A stretch of DNA of 64,000 bases from Methanocella arvoryzae MRE50 (GCF_000063445.1 NC_009464.1:2790001-2854000); one strand, 5' to 3'. Numbered from the stretch's first letter, positions 52,467-62,112 are shown. The notes: generated by a model not told the origin, from the letters alone. Numbers and translations: made by a program.

Positions 52467-52784
52467 ATGCCCACCCGGGAAGAAATGCTCGAACACGCCA
52501 ACCAGAACATCAACGCCATCATCGCCAAGATGCTCGCCGACGAGGAAGAGCTCGAAAGAGACGTCAGAAACCTGGAGCACTACTCCGACGTCTTCCTCAT
52601 GCTCATGGATCTGGACGAGAAGCAGAAAAACTGGACCTCGGACGTCTGGAAAGGCGAGATCCACGCGCTGTATGATCCCCTGATGGAGCTCCGCAAGAAC
52701 ATCCTGCTTATCCGGGAACGGTTCTGGACTTCGGGCGAGAAAGCGAGGGACTACACCAAAGAGCCGGATATCGTCAAACCTTAG
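52467..52784 (+). CDS. Small helical protein
   Basis: Unrecognised 105-residue acidic, almost all-helical protein, with heptad-like stretches at about 10-45 (INAIIAKMLADEEELERDVRN) and 65-90. No cysteine or catalytic motif. Cytosolic. It has its own small region between the tandem repeats and an inverted-repeat cluster. Coding is supported by composition and a likely ribosome-binding region (GGTGAT, 52457-52462). Confidence 0.6.
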   Translation: MPTREEMLEHANQNINAIIAKMLADEEELERDVRNLEHYSDVFLMLMDLDEKQKNWTSDVWKGEIHALYDPLMELRKNILLIRERFWTSGEKARDYTKEPDIVKP

Positions 52785-52837
52785 TCCAGAACATTATCTC
52801 CTAATATCCGTTTAGAGATTGGGGATTGTTTACCACA

Positions 52838-53054
52838 GGGGTTCATATCGGCTGTTCACCACAGAGACCCATAGAGATACGGTTTACCACAGAGGCACGG
52901 AGGTTCACAGAGAAACGGTTTACCACAGAGGCACAGAGGGACACAGAGACTTACTTTAAAATTAATTATCAATATGTCCTTATATCTAATATTCTCTGTG
53001 CGTCTCTGTGCCTCTGTGGTTGACCGTTTCTCTGTGCGTCTCTGTGGTAAACCA
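52838..53054 (+). repeat. Cluster of ACCACAGAGGCACAGAG-type words in both orientations
   Basis: At least four forward copies of TTTACCACAGAG-like words (52830-52950) face reverse copies (CTCTGTGCCTCTGTGG) at 52993-53048, which can pair into a long imperfect hairpin. It lies between convergent genes. The word type is familiar from interspersed repeats in other prokaryotes. Confidence 0.8.
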
Positions 53055-53065
53055 GTCGCTGAGGA

Positions 53066-54574
53066 CTATTCCTCGTTCTCCTCAGCCCCGGCCGGGGAGA
53101 CTATGGAACCTTTGCTGACCAGTAGGTTGATCGAGTCGTTCTCCTTATTGTACCTGACCAGCACATTCTCGAACTCTAAAACGTCTCCATACTTTGCCTT
53201 CAGCAGCGCCTCATTGTCCGGCTTGACGTTGTACTGCGCCAGCATGGCATACGTCGGCCCTGCGGGAGTGCCGTCGCATATCTTGAAGACGTGGTCTTTC
53301 TTGTCTCCCAGATCGCCGGACATGACTGCGGCGACGACGTTGAGGCGCTTCTCCACGTGCTTTTTGAGCATGGCGAGCCTCATATAGCTCGCCCGGCGGG
53401 GCACTCTGTACTTTTCTCTGGTCAGGGTATCTTTCCTTAAGATTGCATAGGAGAACTTGATGTCCGTATTCAGGTACTTGTAGGACTCTTCCGTGTCCGC
53501 CAGCTTCTTCATGAGGCCGGTGGGCTGGATGTCGTCCTTCTCCTCGAAGCTCCAGCACATGTCTGCCTTGCACTTGTCGCACCATATAAATGCACAGGGG
53601 CTGTATATGCCCAGGCCTTTATCGAGCAGCCTCCGGACCAGGCGGCGCATTCGGGTGGAGTTTTCCTTATCTGCCGGCTCTATGATGACGATGTTGCCGT
53701 CCGGCGCCAGGTGGGAAGCCAGCTCGACTACCGCGTCGACCTTCGCATCGAAGGGCGCGTCGATCTCGTTGAGGACATTGGAGAATACCATCAGGTCAAT
53801 GCCGTCTGGCACCGGGGGCTTTTCCATGAGATCAGCTTTCACCGGCTTCTCTATCCTGACACGGCCTTTCTGTCCGGCGTACTCCGGCACCAGCGTAAGG
53901 TATGCCTCGATGTTCTCGTCGTATTTTTCCAGCGAGTATACGGTAGCCTCAGCCCTGTCCAGCCGGTTGTAGTAATCGACGATGGCGAGGGGTACGGTAC
54001 CGGGGCCTGTGCCGATGTCCAGCACCTTGATACGGTCCTTCAGCAGGCCGTCTGTGGCCAGATCGTGGAGCACGTGCTGGAACTGGACGAAGTAGACGGG
54101 AAACTGGTATGCTAAATAGCCCAGCACGCTGTAGCCGCTGCTGTAGTCGATCTTCCTGGCCTTGCCTTCCTTCCAGTACTGCGTTTTCTGCGCCTGGACT
54201 GCCTGCCGGAGTTTCTCGAGCACCGCGGGATCGTCATACTGCCTGTGGGTTTTCCTTTCCACGTAATTCTCGATCAGCCGCTCGAGCTTCCTTGGCACTC
54301 TCGGAGCCTTGAAAAAGGTCTGCACTCTCTCCAGTTCCTCTTTGCCCAGCGCAAGCGGGGCAGGTTTGGGCAGCCGCTCGATACGGTAGTCTTCCCCTTC
54401 GGGCACCGCCCTCAGCCCGGTTTCATCCAGCAGCGGCTCGACGATCCTGTATACGTCGGCCGTGCTTACTTCATCCTTCGTATAGTCCCGCAGCTCGGAA
54501 AGCATGAAGGATGGCTTCATCCTCGAAACGTATTTCAGGGCTGAGACGATCTCCCGGTCACTCATCGCTGTCAC
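53066..54574 (-). CDS. Rsm22/METTL17-like SAM-dependent methyltransferase
   Basis: A 502-residue protein with class I SAM motif VLDIGTGPGTVPL (about 184), MVFSNVLNEID (about 255), VIIEPADKEN (about 299) and a cysteine cluster CAFIWCDKCKADMCW (about 335), the place where Rsm22-type proteins carry a metal or iron-sulfur site. The family acts on the small ribosomal subunit in mitochondria; the archaeal role is inferred. A helical N-terminal half and a C-terminal extra domain of about 80 residues (like an OB fold) follow. Two candidate starts lie close by (MTAM). Confidence 0.78.
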   Translation of the reverse strand: MTAMSDREIVSALKYVSRMKPSFMLSELRDYTKDEVSTADVYRIVEPLLDETGLRAVPEGEDYRIERLPKPAPLALGKEELERVQTFFKAPRVPRKLERLIENYVERKTHRQYDDPAVLEKLRQAVQAQKTQYWKEGKARKIDYSSGYSVLGYLAYQFPVYFVQFQHVLHDLATDGLLKDRIKVLDIGTGPGTVPLAIVDYYNRLDRAEATVYSLEKYDENIEAYLTLVPEYAGQKGRVRIEKPVKADLMEKPPVPDGIDLMVFSNVLNEIDAPFDAKVDAVVELASHLAPDGNIVIIEPADKENSTRMRRLVRRLLDKGLGIYSPCAFIWCDKCKADMCWSFEEKDDIQPTGLMKKLADTEESYKYLNTDIKFSYAILRKDTLTREKYRVPRRASYMRLAMLKKHVEKRLNVVAAVMSGDLGDKKDHVFKICDGTPAGPTYAMLAQYNVKPDNEALLKAKYGDVLEFENVLVRYNKENDSINLLVSKGSIVSPAGAEENEE

Positions 54575-54607
54575 TTTACCTGTGCCGAGTATAAAAGCGT
54601 TGCCTGT

Positions 54608-56278
54608 CTACCAGCGTCTGGCCATTAGAATGCTTGAGAATCGCGGGTGTTTTTTAATCACGTTTCTCATGATCTGCCTGACCTCGCCGTGCCTGCCGTC
54701 CAGCGCCAGAGCCTGCCTTAACCGCTCTACAGAGTACAGCACGCCCTCGACATAGTCTATGTTGCACGAATAGTTCAGGGCAGACGTGAAATAGTTGGCA
54801 GCCCGGGCATACTCCTTTTTCCCGCTCGCTGCCAGGCCGAGGTTGATCAGCTGATCGGCCACGCTTCTGGTGTTGCCTGCTTCCCGTGACGTCCTGAGGG
54901 CTTTCCTGCAATAGTGGTCTGCCAGGTCAAACTCGCGCATACTCAGGTATATTATAGCCATCAGGCTGTAGGTCACAGTACGCATCTGTCGGGCAGTCAG
55001 CCGGCCGTTATACGGGAAAGAGTTTTCGGCCTCTTCTAAGGCTTTGAGCGCAGCCACGGGGTTTCTCATGGCTATATAGCAGGTGCCGATGTTATTGCTC
55101 ACGGTCATGGCGTCGCATTCGTCCGTGCAGCCTGCTCTTGCTTCCCGGAAGCTGTCGATCGCGCCCCCGGCGTCGCCCAGTTCATACTGTAGCACCCCCA
55201 TGTAGAATTTTATCAGTGACCTGGTTTTCAGGTCTGCGAGGCTGATGCCTGTCTCGAAAGCCCTGATAGCCTCTTCATAGTCGCGTAGCTGTATTTTTAT
55301 GCAGCCTGAAAGCAGGCAGTCGTAGGCTTTCATATCTGCATCTGTCGCCACCTCGTACGCTTTTCTGGCATATTGCGCAGCCAGTCTGCTTCTGCCCGTG
55401 ATCAGGCTGTTCAGCGTCAGCACCGCATAATAGGCATGCTGCAGATATCGGTTTGCGGTGCCGGGGCGTAGCTTCGCCAGGTAGTCGGCGAGCTGCGGGG
55501 ACGGGTGAATGTTGAACAGGAGGATGGACAGGGCTATGATAAGGTCCTGCTTGTCTTCTCCGTCCTCCGGGTAGCTCCGGAGCTTTTCCACGGCCTGAGC
55601 CAGCGGTCTCGACGCCTCTGCTTTTCGCGTCTTCTCCAGCATGGCGAAATACCATGGGTAGGCAGAAATCCTGTCCAGGTTCTGCCTGACTCGGTTACTG
55701 AGATCTCTACCGAGACATTTTCTATCGTACCGATCGATCAGGATGTGGACATATCTTACCATGGCCGTCACCTGGCGTACGTTACTCGGCAACTGCGACG
55801 TTTCACCGTATCTTCTCCCGGGAAGGTGCCTCAGCTCCGCAACTGCCTCGAACGCCAGCGGATTGTCAAGGTCCACGATCTCCTTTTTTACACCGAGGGC
55901 ATAGAACGCCCCGCGAAGCGTCGTTTCCACTCTGCGCAAGAACTGGCTGAAATAAGGGTAGAATGTCTCGAAGGGCGGTAAATTTGCGCTCCGGGCTCGT
56001 GTTTCCGACAGACCGTCGTAGACGTGCCTGGCGAGAGCGCACTCCGTGTCCGGGCCTGCCAGTTGGTGGAGACGATCGTAATCCGTCGAACCGATGATCG
56101 TGATCGCTGCCATCATTCCCTCTCTGCCAGCGGCCTTCTTTAAAATCTCGGCCGATGCCAGGAGCCATTTCCCGGCGTCAGCCTCGTCGATCCTGCCCGC
56201 CAGGTACCGGGCAGTCTCGCTGTTTTCGATGAGTCCCAGGTATGTGCCCAGACTGATCAGGGTCTCCCTGCCATCCAT
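54608..56278 (-). CDS. TPR-type helical repeat protein
   Basis: A protein of about 556 residues. The C-terminal 330 residues are tetratricopeptide-like repeats (LL.GCIKIQLRDYEEAIRAFETGIS, IKFYMGVLQYELGDAGGAIDSFREA, LINLGLAASGKKEYARAANYFTSAL), a protein-binding scaffold. The N-terminal half is helical and without a known motif. No membrane segment. The frame opens at 56335, but the ATG at 56278 (MDGRETLISL) with GGGCAG-type upstream sequence is preferred. It is divergent from the HicB-like-repeat gene; a link is possible. Confidence 0.72.
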   Translation of the reverse strand: MDGRETLISLGTYLGLIENSETARYLAGRIDEADAGKWLLASAEILKKAAGREGMMAAITIIGSTDYDRLHQLAGPDTECALARHVYDGLSETRARSANLPPFETFYPYFSQFLRRVETTLRGAFYALGVKKEIVDLDNPLAFEAVAELRHLPGRRYGETSQLPSNVRQVTAMVRYVHILIDRYDRKCLGRDLSNRVRQNLDRISAYPWYFAMLEKTRKAEASRPLAQAVEKLRSYPEDGEDKQDLIIALSILLFNIHPSPQLADYLAKLRPGTANRYLQHAYYAVLTLNSLITGRSRLAAQYARKAYEVATDADMKAYDCLLSGCIKIQLRDYEEAIRAFETGISLADLKTRSLIKFYMGVLQYELGDAGGAIDSFREARAGCTDECDAMTVSNNIGTCYIAMRNPVAALKALEEAENSFPYNGRLTARQMRTVTYSLMAIIYLSMREFDLADHYCRKALRTSREAGNTRSVADQLINLGLAASGKKEYARAANYFTSALNYSCNIDYVEGVLYSVERLRQALALDGRHGEVRQIMRNVIKKHPRFSSILMARRW

Positions 56279-56554
56279 CTGCCCATCGCGCCTCCCGTAT
56301 TGTAAAAGTCGGAAGCCGCAGACATATAGGTTCACATTTGATCAGGCATTCAGAGCCGGGTATTTCTCCAGAAATACCGACTATGTCTCCAGGTCCTCTC
56401 AGCCCGGATCGCCTGATAAACAAGATATGTTTGGACGGGCTTACTCTGAAGGCTGTGCGAGTGCAGCCCTGGATAGAAAATGGCAGGGACGGCAGGCGTT
56501 TTTACTGAGAAAGGGATGAGAAAGAGTTTAAATGATCAGCCGGGATGTCTTCTC

Positions 56555-57502
56555 ATGTCCGGTATAGCCAGGGATGAGTTGACCGGTAGGATAGATGCGA
56601 TCATTTACCGGTCGCGTGGTCCAGATTCTTTTTATGTGTCCGAACATGCATGCTCTGCTGCTCGTGGCAGACAGATCAATACGTCTCTGCGTAACCTGGC
56701 CCGGGAAGTCCGGAAAGACGTGGGGCTGGGCTTATATGCTTTGCCGAGGTACCGGCGACTGCACACTTTTGTGACGCTGGCCCGGGTGACCGTACACCTG
56801 AAAGACGGGTACAGGTCCCAGTGGTTCCCCTGCCGGGTCGACGAAGTCGAAGATTACCGGGGCCGCCGTTCTTTCGAGGCGTCCTGCCCTACCAATTACC
56901 TGCACGAATCGGGCAAGACCATTAAGGAAGCTATGAACCGGCTGGGCGACGTCATCGAAGCCCGGTACAAAGGCGAAGGTCTCCACGATCTAATGCGAGA
57001 GATACCCAAATGCCCGATACTGGCGACGATCGATGTCTCTCCTGATCAGCAGTCCCGGTGGGGGACTGCGGTAATCACTCCGGGACAGGGGAGCTATACA
57101 GCCAGTATCCCCGGGTCTCAGGTGGAGGCGAGCAGTCGGGATCCCTATCAGGCCTTACTGAACGCCGAGCAGAAACTGGCCGGGCAGGGCACGACTATCG
57201 CCCCTCTCTCCGACGAACCGGTGTTCTGCGTGGCCGATGTCCCGCTTGCGCTGTTTGATGGGACCCACTTACACCGGTTTTTAATATCGATCTCTTTTCA
57301 CGAAAACGACGGCTCTTCCTTCTACGTTGCCCGCGCTCCTCAGGCCGGGGATCTTTCTATTCAGTCTCAGAGCTTCGACGATGCCCTCGCCGGCATCAGA
57401 GATGCCATAGCACTCGAATGCAGGGAAAAGACGCTGGCGGAAATCACCGAAATGCTGAAAGTCCCGCCTTTCCTGGCCACAGTCAGGCTGCCCCGGACAT
57501 AA
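56555..57502 (+). CDS. Protein with four HicB-like repeats
   Basis: A protein of about 315 residues not matching any full-length family I know. Four segments follow the HicB pattern, a beta strand (S/G)(F/Y)xxxxxP-like, then a gap and a helix (A/S)xxxL..I: DSFYVSEH...SLRNLAREV, RSFEASCP...AMNRLGDVI, GSYTASIPG...ALLNAEQKL, SSFYVARAP...ALAGIRDAI. HicB is the antitoxin part of HicAB systems; no HicA is nearby. The frame is open from 56480, but a TATA-like GTTTAAAT 25 bases before the ATG at 56555 favours a leaderless start there. Confidence 0.6.
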   Translation: MSGIARDELTGRIDAIIYRSRGPDSFYVSEHACSAARGRQINTSLRNLAREVRKDVGLGLYALPRYRRLHTFVTLARVTVHLKDGYRSQWFPCRVDEVEDYRGRRSFEASCPTNYLHESGKTIKEAMNRLGDVIEARYKGEGLHDLMREIPKCPILATIDVSPDQQSRWGTAVITPGQGSYTASIPGSQVEASSRDPYQALLNAEQKLAGQGTTIAPLSDEPVFCVADVPLALFDGTHLHRFLISISFHENDGSSFYVARAPQAGDLSIQSQSFDDALAGIRDAIALECREKTLAEITEMLKVPPFLATVRLPRT

Positions 57503-57522
57503 CCGAAAACTTAAGAAGGTTT

Positions 57523-57543
57523 ATGGCCTGTCATTCAGGCCAT
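57523..57543 (+). terminator. Hairpin between convergent genes
   Basis: ATGGCCTG and CAGGCCAT pair perfectly (8 bp) around TCATT, overlapping the stop codon of the minus-strand UspA gene. It can serve both transcripts. Confidence 0.6.
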
Positions 57544-57990
57544 GTCTATCTTGCCCCGGACGACCAGCACCGGGCATGGAGCCCGCTTCACCACCGTTTC
57601 CGAAACGCTGCCCATGAACATGTATTCGAGGTTGGTCTTGCCAAGGTTGCCCACGATGATCATGTTTACCTTTTCGCTCTCCGCGAGCTTGATGATGTCT
57701 TCGGCTGGGTAGCCTCTCACGATGGTAGTGCTGACTTTGACATCCTGCTCGTTACACTTTGCGGACAGGTACCCGAGCGCTGCTTCGCCTTCTTTCTTCA
57801 GCCTCGCGTTTTCCGCCTCGTATCCGGATATGTTATCGTGGTGCTCAAGAGCGTAGATCTCGAGGCTTTTCATGTTGACTACGTAAAGCCCCAGAACGTC
57901 ATAGCCGAGCTTCCTGGCCATCATCACGCCGTAATCGACGGCCAGGTTGCTATATTTAGAGCCATCTGTAGCGATCAGTATCCTGCCCAT
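57535..57990 (-). CDS. Universal stress protein (UspA family)
   Basis: A 151-residue adenine-nucleotide-binding stress protein. It opens ILIATDGSKYS and has the late nucleotide motif VGNLGKTNLEYMFMGSVSETV (G-x2-G-x9-G-S), close to the ATP-binding form of UspA. The role is regulatory or protective and not specific. It is a single gene with its own hairpin at the 3' end. Confidence 0.92.
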   Translation of the reverse strand: MGRILIATDGSKYSNLAVDYGVMMARKLGYDVLGLYVVNMKSLEIYALEHHDNISGYEAENARLKKEGEAALGYLSAKCNEQDVKVSTTIVRGYPAEDIIKLAESEKVNMIIVGNLGKTNLEYMFMGSVSETVVKRAPCPVLVVRGKIDMA

Positions 57991-58072
57991 AAGTGGTCAT
58001 CATGATGTTATCGCTGTAAGCTTAAAAGCATATCGAGAGCCATGCTGTATGCCCGGTTTATGCGCCCATCTA

Positions 58073-58699
58073 TCATAGTACAGCCTGTAGCAGCTCGTAA
58101 CCGAGCTTGAGTCCATAGAGGATGACCACTGTACCGCAGAGTACGTTAATCCATTTCATGACTTTCTCGTCGAGCGCACTCTTAAATATCCTGGTCGCAG
58201 TCGCCAGCCCGCAGAACCACAGGCATGAGGCGGTGACTATTCCGAAGATGAAGGCTGTAGCCATACCTGCTGGAAGGGACGCTCTCATGCTACCCAGAAG
58301 CATGGTACCGTCGAGCACTGCCTGAGGATTCAGCCAGGTCACCGCAAAACATGCAATAGTGACCTTCAGCAGCGGCTCGTTGACGTTTACCTCCCGGTCT
58401 GAGGACGGCTTCGCGGTGATCATCCTGACGCCGAAGTAGGACAGCGCCAGACAGCCTACCAGCAGCATCACGTTAATCAGCGCAGGTACTTTCTCCAGCA
58501 GCAGGCCGACTCCGAAGAAGCAGCTGAGGGCCAGCGAGATGTCGAAAGCAGTGGTGATCCCGGCTACCTGATAGGTGCGTAACGGGCCCATTCGCAGCGC
58601 CGTGTTCATGACATACAGGTTCTGCATGCCAATAGGGGCCAGGTAAGCCAGGCCCAGTAGCGCTCCCTGAAGCCAGTACTGCAGAGCAGCCGCATCCAT
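58073..58699 (-). CDS. LysE/RhtB-family exporter
   Basis: A 208-residue membrane protein with about six helices and the family start GALLGLAYLAPIGMQNLYVMNTALR, followed by helices to the end. LysE-type proteins export amino acids such as lysine, arginine or threonine; the substrate here is unknown. Single gene. The start ATG has no clear ribosome-binding site and a possible TATA region lies near 58727. Confidence 0.85.
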   Translation of the reverse strand: MDAAALQYWLQGALLGLAYLAPIGMQNLYVMNTALRMGPLRTYQVAGITTAFDISLALSCFFGVGLLLEKVPALINVMLLVGCLALSYFGVRMITAKPSSDREVNVNEPLLKVTIACFAVTWLNPQAVLDGTMLLGSMRASLPAGMATAFIFGIVTASCLWFCGLATATRIFKSALDEKVMKWINVLCGTVVILYGLKLGYELLQAVL

Positions 58700-58757
58700 G
58701 GCATGCCAGTCTGCACATAACTCATTTATAGTTTATCGTTGCGGGGGTAGATCAGCC

Positions 58758-59429
58758 CTACTCTTTCAGCCAGCCTTTGCTGACCCAGCGGGCATAGTCA
58801 GAAGCCCAGCGGTCCTTGTTGTATTTCACGGAGATAGCAAACCGCTTTCTAAAGTCCTCGTGCAGGGCGTCCTGATCTGGATATCGCTTCTTCTCTCTGA
58901 TCGCGGATACCAGCTCTGCTCCCAGCCTCTTTGCCTCTTCTTTCTTCTGCGGCAGCAATGCGTAATCCTTGCCTACTGCGATGCCTACGCCTCCGATGGC
59001 GTTTGCGCCGGATTTGGTCAGGAAGGAGTTCATAATCTGGAGGATGAAATCATCATTGCCCCCGCCTGAGGTAGTGATTGAGAACCCGTATTTGCCATCG
59101 AACAGCTGGGCGTGAATGACGTCTGCCATGCGGTCGAGCAGGGTCTTGAGCTGGCCTGTCACGTTATCGATGTAGTTGGGGCTGCTCAAAATAATGCCAT
59201 CGGCTGCCAGCATCCTGTCCAGCACTGCCTGAAAATCGTCCTGTTGTGGGCATCTGCCTTTAGCGTAGCAGGTGATACATCCTTTGCAGTAGTTGATCTT
59301 GAGCTTCGTGATGTCAATGAGCTCCGTATCTGCGCCAGCCTGCCGGGCTCCTTCCATTGCTGCCTCGACCAGGCCCAGCGTAGCGCTTTTTTTGCCGTGC
59401 GGGCTCGAGAGAATGGCGATGATTTTCAT
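58758..59429 (-). CDS. Iron-sulfur flavoprotein (Isf-like)
   Basis: Flavodoxin-fold protein of 223 residues with the compact cysteine motif C48-x2-C51-x2-C54-x5-C60 typical of archaeal iron-sulfur flavoproteins, which bind FMN and one [4Fe-4S]. Flavin contacts are SSPHGKKSAT and SSPNYIDNVTGQLKTLLDR. These proteins take electrons from ferredoxin and are linked to oxygen or peroxide defence in methanogens. The C-terminal 60 residues (DRWASDYARWVSKGWL) are an extra helical tail. Confidence 0.88.
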   Translation of the reverse strand: MKIIAILSSPHGKKSATLGLVEAAMEGARQAGADTELIDITKLKINYCKGCITCYAKGRCPQQDDFQAVLDRMLAADGIILSSPNYIDNVTGQLKTLLDRMADVIHAQLFDGKYGFSITTSGGGNDDFILQIMNSFLTKSGANAIGGVGIAVGKDYALLPQKKEEAKRLGAELVSAIREKKRYPDQDALHEDFRKRFAISVKYNKDRWASDYARWVSKGWLKE

Positions 59430-59519
59430 AAAACAGTATTTTTCTGAGAGCGACGATATAGTTTATGTATGCTTTCCCAGCGTCGGCCTGCTAAAACCCG
59501 CTATACTCACTTCTTCTGC

Positions 59520-60167
59520 CTATAATCGTCTGGTCATGACAATCCACAGGGCGACGCAGGCTATGATAAACTGTATTATTATCAGGACGCCTAATCCTGC
59601 CCGCAATATAAACGGGTCATCGTTACCCTGCTTTTCCTCTGGTATAGATGGGGCAGGTATGACGGTCACGACCGGCTCGCTGGTGGCAGGCCTGCTACTG
59701 GGGCCCGGTGTCGACGTTGTGACCTGATGGCCGCCTGAGGGTGAAATCTCAAAGTCGACTATCAAAGTCCCCTCGTGCACTTGTTTGATCTCGGGGTAGC
59801 GCATACCGTTCACGTCGACGATGATGTCGTAGGTTCCCGGCGGCACTCCCGTAAACTCGTAATATCCCGCTTTATCGCCGCTGGAAGTGTATTGAGGGTT
59901 ATGTTCTACCGTCGTCAGTCCTGTATCGAACGTCTTGCCCTCGATGATCGTCATGTTGTACAGGGTTACTTTCGCCCCGGCGATGCCTTTTCCATGACTG
60001 TCTACGACCTGGCCGGCAATCGTGCAGGTCTGCGGAGCCGACTTCGGCGTAGCCGTAGCTTTTGCGACGGCAGCAGCGGAAAGAGCTGATAGTAGCAGAA
60101 CGGAAAGAAGGATCGTAAGGATGGCGACAGCCCACAGCCCTTTACCTCTCAGGGGCATTGTCTGCAC
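59520..60167 (-). CDS. Exported protein with carboxypeptidase-regulatory-like domain
   Basis: A 215-residue surface protein: N-terminal signal or anchor helix (about 10-33), a CarboxypepD_reg-like beta domain at about 47-147 ([22 protein letters not shown]...[20 protein letters not shown]), a Ser/Thr/Pro linker, and a C-terminal helix near 189-211 followed by RR. The linker and terminal helix resemble other surface proteins here but lack a PGF motif. It overlaps the preceding J-domain gene by 26 bases, so the two are probably co-transcribed. Confidence 0.72.
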   Translation of the reverse strand: MQTMPLRGKGLWAVAILTILLSVLLLSALSAAAVAKATATPKSAPQTCTIAGQVVDSHGKGIAGAKVTLYNMTIIEGKTFDTGLTTVEHNPQYTSSGDKAGYYEFTGVPPGTYDIIVDVNGMRYPEIKQVHEGTLIVDFEISPSGGHQVTTSTPGPSSRPATSEPVVTVIPAPSIPEEKQGNDDPFILRAGLGVLIIIQFIIACVALWIVMTRRL

Positions 60168-60678
60168 CTTCCCCTCTCTTCAGGATGCTGAAGGCGTCGA
60201 GGACTGCGAAACCCCAGACAAGCAGCGCCAGGATGCCGATTTCAAGCCCGTACAGGAGGGCCAGCGCCCAGCAGACGAAATAGCTGACCAGCAGCCATCC
60301 GCCCAGCTTTTTCTCGCCCGAGCCCAGATGAGCCAGCCCGGGCACGATCAGCGAGAGCAGGAAGATCAGAGTCTTTTTACCGTTGGCCGGGGGTCGTTCG
60401 TAGCTTCCCCCGTCGGCCGCGGCAGCCCTCTCTCTGCGGGCCTCCTTCGTGTGCGGGTGCTTTTCCGCATCGTACGTCTCTCGCGCTTTTGGATCTGACA
60501 GTACTTCGTAAGCCTCGGTGACCGCGTTGAATATCTCTGTGGCGTTTGGCGACTTGTTGACGTCGGGGTGATACTTCTTCGCCAGTACTCTGTATGCCTT
60601 CTTTATCTCTTCTGTTGAGGCCGTGCTATCCAGGCCAAGGATGGCATAATAGTCTTTCTCGAAGTCCACATCTATCAA
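60142..60678 (-). CDS. Membrane protein with an N-terminal J domain
   Basis: A 178-residue protein with a J domain at about 8-72 (HPD at 37-39, DPKARETYD end), a charged linker, then two or three hydrophobic helices at about 103-118 and 124-162. It resembles DnaJ-like membrane proteins that recruit Hsp70 to the membrane. The separate dnaK operon lies about 20 kb away. It overlaps the next gene by 26 bases. Confidence 0.82.
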   Translation of the reverse strand: MIDVDFEKDYYAILGLDSTASTEEIKKAYRVLAKKYHPDVNKSPNATEIFNAVTEAYEVLSDPKARETYDAEKHPHTKEARRERAAAADGGSYERPPANGKKTLIFLLSLIVPGLAHLGSGEKKLGGWLLVSYFVCWALALLYGLEIGILALLVWGFAVLDAFSILKRGEGADNAPER

Positions 60679-60730
60679 TAACTATAGTTTATAGTTATAA
60701 TCCTTTCCGGGCTCGCCATGCGGTCGCCCT

Positions 60731-61447
60731 CTACTGGTCCTGCGCGTTTTCCTTAGACGCCGCCAGCCTGCGGGCCAGGCAGTCCTCGATCTCGGCAAAC
60801 GACTGCATGATGTCGTCTGCTTCTTTCAGATATTCCGGCGGAAGTGTGGTGGTTACGGCGATCACGTAGCCTGCGCCCGCCGCTTTTGCCGATTTGATGC
60901 CCAGGGGCGCATTTTCGACCACCACGCAGTTCTCTCCGGGTACGCCAAGCTTTTCCATGCCCTTCAGGTACGGTTCAGGGAAGGGCTTGCCCCGTGGCGT
61001 ATCGTCCCCGGTCACGATCGTGTCGAAAGCGTTCTCCAGCCCCGCCTTACTCAGGGTTTTCCTGACTGAGACCAGATTGCTGCCGGTGATGAGCGCCAGT
61101 TTGATCCCCTGCTCCCGGAGCATCCTCAGGGTTTCGGGCACCGCAGGGTAGGGTAAAGCATGCTCTACCGTGAGAGACCTGTATATCTCACGCTTCTCTT
61201 CGACCAGCTTCCTGATCTGCTCTTCCTGTAGATTCGAGCCTTTGAGCCTGACGATCTCCCGGCCCACATCCATCGAAGGCATGCCCTCGAGGAGGTAAAT
61301 ATCCAGCTGGCTCACAGCTATGCCATACTTTTCAAAAGCCCTGCGGTACGCCTCGTAATGCAGGCTCATTGTGTCAGTGATCACGCCGTCCAGGTCAAAA
61401 AGTACCGCTTTATATCTGTCTGTATCAATTCGGCAGGTTCTGGCCAT
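60731..61447 (-). CDS. HAD-superfamily phosphatase / phosphomutase-like
   Basis: A 238-residue beta-phosphoglucomutase-type HAD protein. Motif I FDLDGVITDT (Asp at 18 and 20), motif II LALITGSN near 111, motif III lysine GKPFPEPYL near 148, and motif IV VVVENAPLGIKSA near 170. The cap is helical as in subclass I. The substrate is a small phosphorylated sugar or similar, unknown. The start MARTCRID precedes the family start by 12 residues. Confidence 0.88.
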   Translation of the reverse strand: MARTCRIDTDRYKAVLFDLDGVITDTMSLHYEAYRRAFEKYGIAVSQLDIYLLEGMPSMDVGREIVRLKGSNLQEEQIRKLVEEKREIYRSLTVEHALPYPAVPETLRMLREQGIKLALITGSNLVSVRKTLSKAGLENAFDTIVTGDDTPRGKPFPEPYLKGMEKLGVPGENCVVVENAPLGIKSAKAAGAGYVIAVTTTLPPEYLKEADDIMQSFAEIEDCLARRLAASKENAQDQ

Positions 61448-61501
61448 CGATAGTACTTAGCGTTAAAAATATTAATAATGTCTCTATGACCAGCGCGATC
61501 A

Positions 61502-61726
61502 CTACTGGCCATGAAGAGTCGCTCTGGCGTGGAGCATCAGGTGTAGTAAGCCGACGATGAAGAGGTTGGCGATCGCCATCACTCCGAAGAAAACCATGGC
61601 GGTGAAGATCTTTTTATTGCCTTCCTGGAGTTCGCCGCATGCCGGGCACTCGCAGGTTGCGCCATACTGGCCCGGAGGCCTCATGTGGTACTCAGTCTGT
61701 TTCAAATGCTTACGTGAAAATCCCAT
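61502..61726 (-). CDS. Small zinc-ribbon membrane protein
   Basis: A 74-residue protein with CECPACG near 25-31 (CxCxxC) and one hydrophobic helix at about 41-66 (IFTAMVFFGVMAIANLFIVGLLHLML). Basic N-terminus. It seems to be a real small gene by composition; function unknown. It ends about 55 bases from the HAD gene start on the same strand. Confidence 0.6.
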   Translation of the reverse strand: MGFSRKHLKQTEYHMRPPGQYGATCECPACGELQEGNKKIFTAMVFFGVMAIANLFIVGLLHLMLHARATLHGQ

Positions 61727-61934
61727 AACAACTTACCTCGAATTATCGACCTTAGTTCTATGAACTGTTTCGGAAACGCGATGATAAGGGTGATGCAGAT
61801 TTTTCTGGGAGGAAAGTTCCCTCAGCGCCCTCTCAAAAACATTACATAAAAGTGTCCTTTCAGGACTTGATCGGGAGTTGTGAGTCAGGGGAACCTTTTT
61901 GGAAAAGGTTCCCCCGACACCCTTCTAAAACCAG

Positions 61935-62007
61935 CGCTCGGATCGGGATTCGAACCCGAGTCGGAGCCTCGACAGGGCCCCATGATAGGCCTCTACACTA
62001 TCCGAGC
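61935..62007 (-). tRNA. tRNA-Asp (anticodon GTC)
   Basis: Read on the minus strand: acceptor GCTCGGA/TCCGAGC, anticodon loop CTGTCGA giving GTC, T-loop TTCGAAT. No intron. CCA is not encoded. Confidence 0.95.
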
Positions 62008-62112
62008 ATTTTGCGTTTTAGCGCAGCATTTAGCGCACCTACAAGAGCTTGAAAGCACTTATAGTTTTCCGTATGTGGGCATGTGTTTGGGGACACATAA
62101 ATGAGGAAAAGG

